This document shows, one piece after another, positions 24,018-32,386 of a stretch of 64,000 bases of DNA. The DNA comes from Ruegeria sp. HKCCD4315 (GTDB taxonomy: Bacteria; Pseudomonadota; Alphaproteobacteria; Rhodobacterales; Rhodobacteraceae): positions 62,001-126,000 of the forward strand of contig NZ_WVRN01000001.1 of assembly GCF_013112245.1 (NCBI RefSeq). The letters run 5' to 3'. The notes under the pieces are model-generated. The model searched no databases and had not been told where the DNA came from. It saw only the letters and a program-made list of their open reading frames with translations. The first letter of the stretch is position 1. Each line of letters begins with the position of its first letter. Made by a program: the position numbers and the translations under genes.

Positions 24018-24521
24018 ATGCTCCCGAAGAGTATTATTGCGGCGACCCTTGGATTGTTTGCAGCCACTTCGCTTCAAGCTGGAGTACAAATTCGCTTTAT
24101 AGAAGGCGCGCCCAAAGACCGTTTTGTTTTGACAAATGTCGGAGCTTGCGAAGTAGAAGCCTCGACCCTCAAAATTGACTTGTCGCAATCTGCCGGGCGT
24201 CTGATTTTCGACGTTTCCGAAAAGGGCGCTGGTGTCGAGGTCTTCCAACCGCTTGAATTCGTTGAGGGTGCGGATGCTCTGCGGCAAATTCCTGCGGTCG
24301 TGGATGGGCAAGATACAATTGAACTTGAGATTGCCTCCCTCGCAGCAGGTGACAAACTCGCCTTTACCATCGATGTAGATGACACTATCGGGCAACGGGA
24401 AATCACCGTAACTGGGTCGGAGATCGAAGGCGCCACGGTGTCTTATACTGATGCGGATAAGACCAGCACGGCGACCTTTTCTTCTGAAGCGCTTGTTAAC
24501 GTAACGACCAAGGACTGCTGA
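24018..24521 (+). CDS. Exported protein, possibly related to 'aggregation factor core' proteins
   Basis: A 167-residue protein with a signal peptide (about 1-21). The mature part starts V-Q-I-R-F-I-E-G-A-P-K-D-R-F-V-L-T-N-V-G-x-C, a start I associate with roseobacter proteins labelled aggregation factor core; the label itself has no proven function. The predicted fold is all beta, with three cysteines in total. AGGAAAGAG precedes the ATG. It is followed after 13 bases by tspO and likely starts a three-gene operon. Confidence 0.6.
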   Translation: MLPKSIIAATLGLFAATSLQAGVQIRFIEGAPKDRFVLTNVGACEVEASTLKIDLSQSAGRLIFDVSEKGAGVEVFQPLEFVEGADALRQIPAVVDGQDTIELEIASLAAGDKLAFTIDVDDTIGQREITVTGSEIEGATVSYTDADKTSTATFSSEALVNVTTKDC

Positions 24522-24534
24522 AAGCTATCCTACA

Positions 24535-24987
24535 ATGTCGAACTGGTTGATCCGCATAGCATTCCTTGCGCTTGTGGTGGGCGGCGGCATCCTGATCGGG
24601 ACACTGACTGCACCTGGCGAATGGTACGCGCAGCTTTCTAAGCCGGCTTTCAATCCACCAAATTGGATTTTTGGACCGGTTTGGACGGTGCTATATGTTT
24701 TGATCGCTTTGGTTGGTTGGCATCAGTTTGAAACAGACCGGAGCTCGACCGCCATGAAGCTGTGGTGGGCGCAGATGGGTCTGAACTTTTTGTGGTCCCC
24801 AACCTTTTTCGTACTGCAACTGCCATGGTTTGCCTTTGTCGTCATTGTCGCGTTGTTGGCTGTCATCGTCATGTTCATAGCTCAGGTCAGGACTTCAGAT
24901 CGGGTTTCCGCACTGGCCTTCCTGCCGTATTTTGCATGGGTCGCATTTGCCACGGCACTGAACCTTTCCATTGCGATACTGAATTGA
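24535..24987 (+). CDS. tspO: TspO/MBR-family tryptophan-rich sensory protein
   Basis: A 150-residue five-helix membrane protein. Family motifs are clear: W-Y-A-Q-L-S-K-P-A-F-N-P-P-N-W-I-F-G-P-V-W, W-W-A-Q-M-G-L-N-F-L-W-S and P-Y-F-A-W-V-A-F-A-T-A-L-N. TspO binds porphyrins and related tetrapyrroles. In photosynthetic Rhodobacter it modulates pigment gene expression in response to oxygen, while in non-photosynthetic bacteria it is tied to stress. It lies 11 bases before the CIA30-like gene on the same strand. Confidence 0.92.
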   Translation: MSNWLIRIAFLALVVGGGILIGTLTAPGEWYAQLSKPAFNPPNWIFGPVWTVLYVLIALVGWHQFETDRSSTAMKLWWAQMGLNFLWSPTFFVLQLPWFAFVVIVALLAVIVMFIAQVRTSDRVSALAFLPYFAWVAFATALNLSIAILN

Positions 24988-24998
24988 GAAGGATCGAT

Positions 24999-25553
24999 AT
25001 GCGTGCCAACTTCATTGGGCTTGTTTCAGGTTTTGTTATCATCGGATGCATGATGGCGCAGGCTGATGTAAAACTGACTGAAGACTTCTCCAAGTCTCCA
25101 GAGATGCGTTGGGACTACGTTGCCGACACCGTCATGGGAGGAGTTTCTTCAGGGCAGGTGCAGTTTCGTTCGGAAGGTAATGTTGCATTCGCGCGGCTGA
25201 CCGGAACTGTGAGTACAGTAAACAACGGCGGCTTCATCCAGTTCCGACGCAAGTTGCCTGATCGGCCAGGTACGGGTGTATCAGGCGTCAGGCTATTGGT
25301 CCGGGGGAACGGCGAGCAATACTTCGTCCACCTTAGAACACGTGGCACGGTGCTTCCGTGGCAATACTATCAGGCCGCGTTTGCAACTTCTAACGAATGG
25401 ACAGAAATCTATTTGCCTCTGTCAGGCTTCAAGGCTTCAGGTGCCATGTTACGCGCTACTCCCGCTGCAGACGCAATCACCTCAGTTGGAGTTGTAGCCT
25501 ACGGGCACGATCACGAGGCCAGCGTAGACGTCAGCGAGATTGGATTCTACTGA
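24999..25553 (+). CDS. CIA30-family (complex I intermediate-associated protein 30-like) exported protein
   Basis: A 184-residue protein with a signal peptide (about 1-22). The CIA30 jelly-roll domain shows W-D-Y-V-A-D-T-V-M-G-G-V-S-S-G, F-A-R-L-T-G-T-V-S-T, G-G-F-I-Q-F-R and W-T-E-I-Y-L-P-L-S-G-F. In mitochondria the family assists complex I assembly; exported bacterial members have no settled role. GAGAAGGA precedes the ATG at 24999. It lies directly behind tspO. Confidence 0.78.
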   Translation: MRANFIGLVSGFVIIGCMMAQADVKLTEDFSKSPEMRWDYVADTVMGGVSSGQVQFRSEGNVAFARLTGTVSTVNNGGFIQFRRKLPDRPGTGVSGVRLLVRGNGEQYFVHLRTRGTVLPWQYYQAAFATSNEWTEIYLPLSGFKASGAMLRATPAADAITSVGVVAYGHDHEASVDVSEIGFY

Positions 25554-25679
25554 AGTTCGCCCAAGCGAGGGGCTGCAATTTTCTGTTCAACCAATCAGAT
25601 CAGGCGGCTCAAAAAATGTAAGCGACAATGCAATTCCAATAGTCTTTGCTCATCCTTTGCAAGCGATTAACTTGGGTAC

Positions 25680-26852
25680 ATGGAAGAAGTCACTCGACTA
25701 ACCAAATGGATGATTACAGAAGGTCGTCGCTCCGGCGATCCCGTAAAGGTGGTGTCACAGTTTTGTTCCTCCTTGGTCGAAGCCGGAGTTCCGCTGTGGC
25801 GAGTAAACATTGGCCAGCGCTTTGCCAATCCACTGCTTATTGCTTGGGGCGTGGTTTGGACGCCCAACGGCACCGACAGCTACGATGTCACCCATGAGAC
25901 GACGTTGACGGATGGTTATGTTGGGAGCTCATTTGAGTATATTCTGGCGAATAGAAAGCCGCTTCACAAAAGTCTTCGGCAACTGGACTCAGAAACAGAG
26001 CATTCATCCTATTTGGAATTTGCAGAGCAAGGCGGCACCGACTACTACGCTACTTTGCTTTATTACGGAGATGGATCGCTGCATGGTTGCACGTTCATTA
26101 CACAGGCGCCGGATGGGTTCTCGCCGGAGCATCTAAGGCTGATTGAAGCGGTGTTACCTGCCCTTTCTTCCGCTCTGGAACCTGTGACGATGCGAAAATC
26201 GTCTAAAGGTCTACTTCGAACCTATTTAGGAGATGGACCTTCCGAGGCAGTCTGGAGCGGAAACATCAAGCGCGGTGAGCGAACAACTCTGGATGCCGTG
26301 GTTATGTTCTCTGATCTGCGAGGCTTTACGGCACTTTCCGAAACCTCTTCGGAAGAAGAAGTCTTCGACACGCTCAGCGACTATTTTGATCTGGTGGTCA
26401 AAGCCGTAGAAGACAACGGTGGAGACGTCCTCAAGTTCATGGGTGATGGCATCCTGTCGATCTTCACTGTTGAAGCTCAAAAAAACCATGCCGACCGTTG
26501 CAGAATGGCGGCTCTTGCAGCGCAGAGTGTGCTGAGTGGTTTGGAAGTTCTCAACACTAGACGAGACGAGTTCCAAAAACCGCCCTTGGACATTGGAATT
26601 GGGATCAACGTTGGGCAGGTCAGCTACGGTAACATCGGCAGCCCCGGCAGGCTTGATTTTACGGTTTTGGGCGGTGCGGTGAACGTCGCAAGCCGAATTG
26701 AAAACTTAACAAAATCAATTGGTCAGAGAGTGTTGGCGACGGTAGCCATTGCAAGTGCTGCACCGAACATGTTCGTTAGCTGTGGGGATCACGAAATACG
26801 TGGCCTTGCTCAGCCTATCGAGCTGTTCTTTCTCACAGAAGGGGCGCAATAA
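25680..26852 (+). CDS. Class III adenylate/guanylate cyclase with N-terminal sensor-like domain
   Basis: A 390-residue cytoplasmic protein. Residues about 1-175 form an alpha/beta region without a clear name that could be a GAF-like sensor. Residues about 200-385 form the cyclase domain. Metal-binding Asp212 (F-S-D-L-R-G-F-T) and Asp256 (F-M-G-D-G) are present. Lys252 and Asp326 (R-L-D-F-T-V-L-G) are the adenine-selecting pair, which favours cAMP. Asn335 and Arg339 (V-N-V-A-S-R-I) bind the transition state. All catalytic positions are intact. It stands between the CIA30 gene and a beta-propeller gene on the same strand. Confidence 0.87.
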   Translation: MEEVTRLTKWMITEGRRSGDPVKVVSQFCSSLVEAGVPLWRVNIGQRFANPLLIAWGVVWTPNGTDSYDVTHETTLTDGYVGSSFEYILANRKPLHKSLRQLDSETEHSSYLEFAEQGGTDYYATLLYYGDGSLHGCTFITQAPDGFSPEHLRLIEAVLPALSSALEPVTMRKSSKGLLRTYLGDGPSEAVWSGNIKRGERTTLDAVVMFSDLRGFTALSETSSEEEVFDTLSDYFDLVVKAVEDNGGDVLKFMGDGILSIFTVEAQKNHADRCRMAALAAQSVLSGLEVLNTRRDEFQKPPLDIGIGINVGQVSYGNIGSPGRLDFTVLGGAVNVASRIENLTKSIGQRVLATVAIASAAPNMFVSCGDHEIRGLAQPIELFFLTEGAQ

Positions 26853-26899
26853 TCAGGTATAGTTTTTTGAAACATCATACCTTTCCGGGAGCATCCAGA

Positions 26900-27667
26900 G
26901 TGTTTGCAAGAACCATAGCATTCCTGATTTTCGCTGGGACTGTTCCGGCTATTGCATTACAGCTTCGCGAAACTGGGCGCTACGAGCTCAACCAACCCGC
27001 AAGCCTTGACTATGATCCAACGTTTTGCGGTTTGTGGATCGCAAATGAAGGGCCCGAAGCAATTCTCGTTACATTGCAAGGCGATGAATTGCGCCGAATA
27101 TCCAGCGATCTCTTTCGGATCAAAGCAATTGCTGTTGAAGGGGATCACTTGTTGCTGGGTGATGGTCTCGGCAGTCTTCAACGTGTCACCAAGGATGGAT
27201 CACGCCTAGGAGCGCCTTTCGAGTTGGAAGGTGGGTTCGCGGATACCGAAGGCATCGCGATCAATGCCCAGGGGCAGATCGTGACCGTAGAAGATGACCC
27301 GGAACGGTTGTCGTGGTTCACTTCAGAGGGTGCTTTGACGGCGAGGTTGGATACCATGAAGCTCTCTCCGCCCTTGAGCGAGGCGCAGGGCATCGCGATT
27401 GACCCGCGTACCGGCCACATGCTGATAGTTGACGACTGGGAAGGGTCAAACAGCCTGTATGAGTTCACGGCAGGTGGCCAACTTCTCGCCCAGCAAAGCT
27501 TGTTGGAATTCGGAACCGACCCAGAAGGCATCGCCATTAGGCCGGGATCCAACCAACTGTTCGTGGCATTTGATGGTGGCGCAAAGATTGTGACATTTGA
27601 CTACACGCCCACCTTGCCAGAAGGATCACCGCCGCTGCCGCCGGGCGCGGATTGTATGATGTTCTGA
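26900..27667 (+). CDS. Exported beta-propeller protein (SdiA-regulated/phytase-like)
   Basis: A 255-residue exported protein. A GTG start at 26900 with GGGAG eight bases before it gives a good signal peptide (F-A-R-T-I-A-F-L-I-F-A-G), so it is preferred over a TTG at 26867. Repeats such as D-T-E-G-I-A-I-N, A-Q-G-I-A-I-D-P and D-P-E-G-I-A-I-R-P mark propeller blades. It is related in style to the protein at 13846-14778. A proline-rich tail ends in C-M-M-F. Function unknown. Confidence 0.7.
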   Translation: MFARTIAFLIFAGTVPAIALQLRETGRYELNQPASLDYDPTFCGLWIANEGPEAILVTLQGDELRRISSDLFRIKAIAVEGDHLLLGDGLGSLQRVTKDGSRLGAPFELEGGFADTEGIAINAQGQIVTVEDDPERLSWFTSEGALTARLDTMKLSPPLSEAQGIAIDPRTGHMLIVDDWEGSNSLYEFTAGGQLLAQQSLLEFGTDPEGIAIRPGSNQLFVAFDGGAKIVTFDYTPTLPEGSPPLPPGADCMMF

Positions 27668-27704
27668 GAGCTTTTCTGTTTGCTTGGGCCGACGCAGGTT
27701 TCCG

Positions 27705-28154
27705 CTAGTCGCGCTCACTGTCCAAGGTTTCGCGTATGAGCGTCAGATTAGGCAGCGATTCATGGAACGGTTCAGGCCCGAGTTCGGACAAAACCGGACC
27801 AAGAGCTGTCGACATCCGATCCATACAAGTTTTCAGAAACTCTGCGCCATGCGGCGTCGACCGGACAATTTTCGAACGCTTGTCCTTTGGGTTGGTCTCA
27901 AGAGTAATCAAGGTATGATTTTCAAGGCTGGCGAGCATATGCGTCATCGAAGTCTTGGGCACCTGAAACGCGTTTGAGAGTTGCAGTGGGGTTTCGCCTT
28001 CGGGACGCCGGACCAGGTGGCCCAATATACCAAATTGGGTTGCGGTCATTCTTCCAGGTAAGAACGCCTCAAGCTTGGTCGAGATCAACTGATTGATGAT
28101 CCCGACCTCGGTGAAGAACCGGTAGACTTCGTTGGTCTCATCTTCAGGCTTCAT
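27705..28154 (-). CDS. MarR-family transcriptional regulator
   Basis: A 149-residue winged-helix regulator with the MarR layout: N-terminal dimer helices, then L-S-N-A-F-Q-V-P-K-T-S-M-T-H-M-L-A-S-L-E as recognition helix region and the wing D-K-R-S-K-I-V. It overlaps the 3' end of the nitroreductase-like gene by 11 bases, so it is the second gene of that operon. A 39-base palindrome before the operon is the probable autoregulatory site. Confidence 0.87.
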   Translation of the reverse strand: MKPEDETNEVYRFFTEVGIINQLISTKLEAFLPGRMTATQFGILGHLVRRPEGETPLQLSNAFQVPKTSMTHMLASLENHTLITLETNPKDKRSKIVRSTPHGAEFLKTCMDRMSTALGPVLSELGPEPFHESLPNLTLIRETLDSERD

Positions 28155-29244
28155 TCAGAATTCGTGTCTCCAGCGGCCAGCGGGGTGTGGCAATCGGTTC
28201 AGGCCCATACCCCAAACGCAACAACATTTGCACCGTGTGGCCCGGTGACGCAAGAAGCTCATGCGCGAGAACGTATTCATCGGCCATCTCAGGATACTCC
28301 TGAAGGGCCTGACTGACCGGATGTACGCCCAGGCCCATTTCGGTTGTCTTCAAGTAAAACCGCATCAATTGACGACCGGCATCAAGTTGATCGCTTCGCG
28401 TGTTTGTGGCTGTCGTGAGGACTGCGTATTGCGGCGTCGCGTCGAGCATGGCGAAGTAGCCTCGCATGTGTGACTGAGTGCCTGGGTGGTCAACGTTCAT
28501 CAGGGTTTCATTGTCCAATAGGCCGGTAAGTCGCAACGTTTCCAGCATGGGATCGCGTAATTCAATCCCGTCCGGGTTGGCGTTGATTTCTGCTTTCCCG
28601 ATCCGCATCAGGTCGACGGATTCTTTCAAGGTCTGCGGGGTTCGCATTTCGATTTCGAAAGCGCGTTTCGTGAGGTCTCGAATACGGGTCACCAAATCTT
28701 CATCGGTAATCAGGGTGGCGTAGTTTTCAAGGACCGACACTTCCGTCTCGGACAGCCGCTGTTCAGTGTACGGTTCCTTGTTTGAATGTCGGTTGAGGAT
28801 TTGATCTGAGAGTGGATCGGGTGCTCCGCCAGGAACGAACACTGCTTCTGCGATGGGTCCGTCATCTCCATCGGGCAGTAACGTGACCTCGGTATCAAAT
28901 CCCTGCGCACCTGCTGCCAGTACCATCGTCTCAACAAATGCACCGAGACCAATATAGAGCTGGCGGTGGTAAGGATCGGTTTCCGGAAGCTCGCGATCAG
29001 GATCACGGTGGATGCGCACCTTGTCTTGCCCAACGAACTCGACCAGCCAAGGTTGCAAGTTGTGTGGATTGGGGGCGAGAATCGCGTAGGACAAAGCAGC
29101 CTTGCGTGGGTCGTTATACGGTTTTGGCGTCCACGGAGCCAACGCTTCATGCGGCGTGCGTGTAGCGAGGAACGCGACCGCGCCCGTTGCCGCCAGAATT
29201 GTGCCTCCGCCTAGAATCTTGAGAAAACGTCTTCGATTTGGCAT
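28144..29244 (-). CDS. Tat-exported nitroreductase-like (Acg-type) flavoprotein
   Basis: A 366-residue protein with a twin-arginine signal (N-R-R-R-F-L-K then G-G-G-T-I-L-A-A-T-G-A-V). The body shows A-P-N-P-H-N-L-Q-P-W near residue 60, which is the flavin phosphate region of nitroreductases, and R-Q-L-Y-I-G-L-G-A-F. The late M-G-L-G-V-H-P-V-S-Q-A-L-Q and L-L-R-L-G-Y-G-P segments are typical as well. Export with bound FMN by the Tat route is expected. It heads an operon with a MarR regulator, so its expression is likely induced by a small toxic molecule. Confidence 0.78.
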   Translation of the reverse strand: MPNRRRFLKILGGGTILAATGAVAFLATRTPHEALAPWTPKPYNDPRKAALSYAILAPNPHNLQPWLVEFVGQDKVRIHRDPDRELPETDPYHRQLYIGLGAFVETMVLAAGAQGFDTEVTLLPDGDDGPIAEAVFVPGGAPDPLSDQILNRHSNKEPYTEQRLSETEVSVLENYATLITDEDLVTRIRDLTKRAFEIEMRTPQTLKESVDLMRIGKAEINANPDGIELRDPMLETLRLTGLLDNETLMNVDHPGTQSHMRGYFAMLDATPQYAVLTTATNTRSDQLDAGRQLMRFYLKTTEMGLGVHPVSQALQEYPEMADEYVLAHELLASPGHTVQMLLRLGYGPEPIATPRWPLETRILNEA

Positions 29245-29257
29245 CTTGAGTCTCCGC

Positions 29258-29296
29258 TAGTACGATATCGAACTAAATTAATTCGAAATCGTACTA
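29258..29296. promoter_or_regulatory. Palindromic operator before the nitroreductase-MarR operon
   Basis: Left arm TAGTACGATATCGAA and right arm TTCGAAATCGTACTA match as an inverted repeat at 14 of 15 positions with a 9-base AT-rich spacer. It sits 13 bases before the ATG of the first gene, in the expected place for MarR autorepression. Confidence 0.7.
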
Positions 29297-29460
29297 TTAC
29301 AACCCCAATTGATGCAGTGATTGGTTGAGTGACCATGAAAAAAGAATATTAGAGCCGCCGGACGCAACCGCCGATTACCGCGGTGGACAAGTACTCGGAG
29401 CGCCTTTGGTGCCGAAAAGAAGCAGTTATTTTAGTTGATTAACGACTGGATGCGAGAAGA

Positions 29461-30138
29461 TCAGAGGCTGTTGAGTCGGTGCTTCTCGAGTATCCCGCAA
29501 AGCATAGCCTGCGCTTGCAGCCTGTGCTCTCGATGACGTTCACGGGCAACACCCGGTCGACCTTCACTAATCGCTTGAAAAACAACCCGGTGATCTTCAT
29601 TGGATTTGACGGGTAGGGGCCTGATGAACAACGTCGTTGCGCGTGCGCGGCGCACCTGGTCGCTCATCATTGCAACAATCGCTTCGACCCGTTTGTTGCC
29701 GCCCAACCGAACGAGTTCCTGATGAAACAACTCGTCGGCCTCGGCCCAGGCTTCAAGGTCTTCGGCTTCGATGGCTTGATCCATCTTTGCAATTGATCCA
29801 GCAAGGACCGCCAGTTCATCTTCGGAATAGCCCGCTTCGGCAGCGCGCTGTGCTGCGAGACTCTCGAGTTCCGTCAGTATGTCGTAGATTTCACGCATAT
29901 CATCTGATGAAACAGGCAGTATTCGCACGCCCTTTCGGGGCCGCATTTCAAGCAAGCCCTTACTTTCCAACATCAGCGCAGCTTCCCGTATCGGGGTGCG
30001 GGACATTCCAAGGGTTTCCGCGAGTTCCGATTCCAGATGGTCAGTTCCGGCTGCAAGTTCGCCGGACAGGATCATCTGTCGCAAATCCCTAACAGCGCGT
30101 TGCGTATTGGAAAGAGTTTTTGCGTCCTGATCCTTCAC
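29461..30138 (-). CDS. GntR-family regulator, FCD (FadR-like) class
   Basis: A 225-residue regulator. The N-terminal winged helix contains L-E-S-E-L-A-E-T-L-G-M-S-R-T-P-I-R-E-A. The all-helical FCD effector domain (about 80-220) has the metal/ligand positions D-E-L-F-H-Q-E-L and E-H-R-V-V-F-Q-A-I and a final R-H-R-E-H-R. Such regulators sense organic acids. Its start overlaps the stop of the Gfo/Idh/MocA gene by 4 bases, so it is the last gene of the catabolic arm and is expected to control the divergent transporter operon. Confidence 0.88.
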   Translation of the reverse strand: MKDQDAKTLSNTQRAVRDLRQMILSGELAAGTDHLESELAETLGMSRTPIREAALMLESKGLLEMRPRKGVRILPVSSDDMREIYDILTELESLAAQRAAEAGYSEDELAVLAGSIAKMDQAIEAEDLEAWAEADELFHQELVRLGGNKRVEAIVAMMSDQVRRARATTLFIRPLPVKSNEDHRVVFQAISEGRPGVARERHREHRLQAQAMLCGILEKHRLNSL

Positions 30139-31166
30139 GGCGTCTCCAGGTTGATCTTTCGTCCCTCCGCAGCCGAGAGATAGATGCTCTCTTCGATGCG
30201 GATCACGTCCAAATAGTTTCGAGCCGTGTTTTCCAGCGGCGTACCCTTTACAAGGCCTGAAACGACGTGACTTTGCAAGGCGTGGACGCAGTCTCCTCCA
30301 AAACCATCATGATCGCTTGGAGGTAGAATCTGCTGTCGCTCCTGTTTTCCAAAACCGCGGAGTTCTACTGAGCCGTCGCCGTAAAGAACTAGTGATCCTT
30401 CCGTTCCTTCGATGAGAGCTTCGCCCATGGTTTGGCGCAGGTTTTCGGCACTGTGGTCAAGGCATCTGTTGCCATCGAACAGAGCTTTCAAACCGTTGGG
30501 GTGGTCAAACAGGATGTAACCTGCATCCTCGCCCGAGATAACGGGGTTAACTTGGCGCAAGTCCGCATAAACTGCACTGGGCGCATCGAATAAAAATCGG
30601 AATGTGTCGACCCAGTGAACCGCTGTTTCATGAACGAGGAAACGCGGCATTTCCTGAAAGTACGGCTGCCGGTCAAGGTAGGCTCGTGGTCCCTGTCCGT
30701 CGCCGGGCCGAAGCCGGAAAGTCGCTTGTAGCGGTGTCCCAATTCGACCCTCGACCATCGCCTGTTTGATTGCGCGATACCAGGGCTGAAAGCGAAAATT
30801 CTCATGCACGACAATAGTTGCGCCTTCCAATTCAGCCTCGGAGACGATCTTCTCCGCTTCGTCTAGAGACAGGCAAAATGGCTTTTGGCAGATCAAGCAC
30901 TTTATTCCGGAGCGCAGTGCTGTTCGGATGGCGTCGGCCTGCGCCACTGGTGGTAGGATGATGTCCACGAGATCAGGTTCTTCGATCTCCAACATTTTCG
31001 ACAAATCGTCGTAAGCCGTCAGTCCTGTTTCTTTCGCCTTGTTGATATCACGGTTGCAGGATGCAATCGGAACCGCTCCGGGCATTCGGGACCAGCTTTC
31101 GTAGTGAAACTTGCTGAAATACCCTGCACCCACACACGCGACTCTGATGGTTTTTCGAGTATTCAT
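30135..31166 (-). CDS. Gfo/Idh/MocA-family oxidoreductase
   Basis: A 343-residue NAD(P)-dependent oxidoreductase. The Rossmann motif V-G-A-G-Y-F-S-K-F-H is at residues 12-21. The usual E-K-P motif reads C-Q-K-P-F-C, so Lys is kept while Glu is Gln. The C-terminal alpha/beta domain has H-E-T-A-V-H-W-V-D with the catalytic His region. Members oxidise or reduce sugars, inositols and their acids. It overlaps the upstream dehydrogenase and the downstream regulator by 4 bases on each side, so the three are tightly coupled. Confidence 0.85.
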   Translation of the reverse strand: MNTRKTIRVACVGAGYFSKFHYESWSRMPGAVPIASCNRDINKAKETGLTAYDDLSKMLEIEEPDLVDIILPPVAQADAIRTALRSGIKCLICQKPFCLSLDEAEKIVSEAELEGATIVVHENFRFQPWYRAIKQAMVEGRIGTPLQATFRLRPGDGQGPRAYLDRQPYFQEMPRFLVHETAVHWVDTFRFLFDAPSAVYADLRQVNPVISGEDAGYILFDHPNGLKALFDGNRCLDHSAENLRQTMGEALIEGTEGSLVLYGDGSVELRGFGKQERQQILPPSDHDGFGGDCVHALQSHVVSGLVKGTPLENTARNYLDVIRIEESIYLSAAEGRKINLETP

Positions 31167-32251
31167 GCCCGAAATGCTTCCAATACCGATGAGGCTGCGT
31201 CCTGCGTTCCGGCGGTGCCACCTAGGTCACGCGTCAGGTTCTGTCCGTTTGCAGTCACCTTTTCCACGGCTTCACGCAACCGTTCGCCGTCTTTGGACAG
31301 GCCTGGGTTATCATGGGTCAACCCCAACCATTCAAGCATCATTGCTGCGGACAGGATCATCGCAAAAGGATTGGCTACACCCTGTCCTGCAATGTCTGGA
31401 GCGGAACCATGGCAGGGTTGGAATACAGCGTGATTCAACCCGATATCCGCTGACGGAGCCAGTCCAAGACCGCCCATAAGACCTGCACCAAGGTCGGAGA
31501 GGATGTCTCCGAACATGTTCTCGGTCACCAAGACATCAAACTCCCAAGGTTTTTGGACCATCCACAGTGCGGTGGCATCAACATAAGCATGGTCTGCCTG
31601 CAAATCGGGATGGTGGGCGGCTTCTGCATCAAACATCGATCTGAAGAATGCAAAGGCGCGGAATACATTGGCTTTGTCGACACATGTAACTCGACCCTGA
31701 CCGCGCCCGGTTCTTTTGCGGTTCTGGGCGAGTTCAAACGCGAAACGGAACAGTTTTTCGGACACCTCACGAGTAATCAGCAGAGTTTCACGTGCTTCGT
31801 GTTCGGTAACTTCTCCAGCGCCTTGAGTGAAGAACAGTCCTTCTGTGCTTTCGCGTATCAAGACAAAGTCGACCTCTTTTCCGGGAGGCAGCGCCAAGGG
31901 GGTCATTTGTCCGCTTCTTACCTTTACTGGACGTACACCAGCGAAAAGTCCCAGCTGCTTTCGCAGATCAATCTGCGGTGAAATCTCGGTTCCGTCAGGA
32001 TATCGAACATCCGGCAAGCCCATTGCAGACAGCAAAATCGCGTCAGCGTCGCGCGCAGTTTCGAGTGATCCAACCGGAAACGATTCTCCAGTTTTGGCGT
32101 AGTGGCCTGCGCCTGCCGGAGCGTCTGTAAACACCAGTTCGTAGGAAGGACTGCCGCGCGAGAGCTGACGCAGGATTTCAAGCGTAGGGGCCATAATTTC
32201 AGGGCCGATCCCGTCGCCGTGGAAAACTGCCACATCATAATTCTTTTTCAT
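31163..32251 (-). CDS. Isocitrate/isopropylmalate dehydrogenase-family protein (tartrate dehydrogenase-like)
   Basis: A 362-residue beta-decarboxylating dehydrogenase-family protein. It shows G-D-G-I-G-P-E-I at the start, the substrate-binding [13 protein letters not shown] segment, R-E-S-T-E-G-L-F, the K-A-N-V-F-R-A loop, and the metal-binding [11 protein letters not shown]. It lacks nearby leucine or TCA cycle genes. Placement in a locus for acid sugars suggests that it oxidises a tartrate- or tetronate-like hydroxyacid. It is the first gene of the minus-strand arm. Confidence 0.82.
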   Translation of the reverse strand: MKKNYDVAVFHGDGIGPEIMAPTLEILRQLSRGSPSYELVFTDAPAGAGHYAKTGESFPVGSLETARDADAILLSAMGLPDVRYPDGTEISPQIDLRKQLGLFAGVRPVKVRSGQMTPLALPPGKEVDFVLIRESTEGLFFTQGAGEVTEHEARETLLITREVSEKLFRFAFELAQNRKRTGRGQGRVTCVDKANVFRAFAFFRSMFDAEAAHHPDLQADHAYVDATALWMVQKPWEFDVLVTENMFGDILSDLGAGLMGGLGLAPSADIGLNHAVFQPCHGSAPDIAGQGVANPFAMILSAAMMLEWLGLTHDNPGLSKDGERLREAVEKVTANGQNLTRDLGGTAGTQDAASSVLEAFRA

Positions 32252-32312
32252 CTTAGCCCGCTTCCTTCCCGTTTCGCATTCATAGCGCGATAGCAGCTTT
32301 CACTACAGTCCG

Positions 32313-32340
32313 TTGACAATGCATTCTTTAATGTATACGC
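32313..32340 (+). promoter_or_regulatory. Putative promoter with overlapping GTATAC palindrome
   Basis: A TTGACA box at 32313-32318 is followed at 15-17 bases by the TATACG region. The palindrome GTATAC overlaps the -10 box, a position that would suit the linked GntR regulator. It lies in the divergent gap before the transporter operon. Confidence 0.4.
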
Positions 32341-32386
32341 AAATAAATGCAATAATAAACGCGAAGCTGTTTGGGAGGACTTGGAA

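Noticed and set aside
23883..24395. Minus-strand open frame of 170 codons
   Set aside because: It overlaps the exported-protein gene at 24018-24521, which has a signal peptide and ribosome binding site. The antisense frame has neither.
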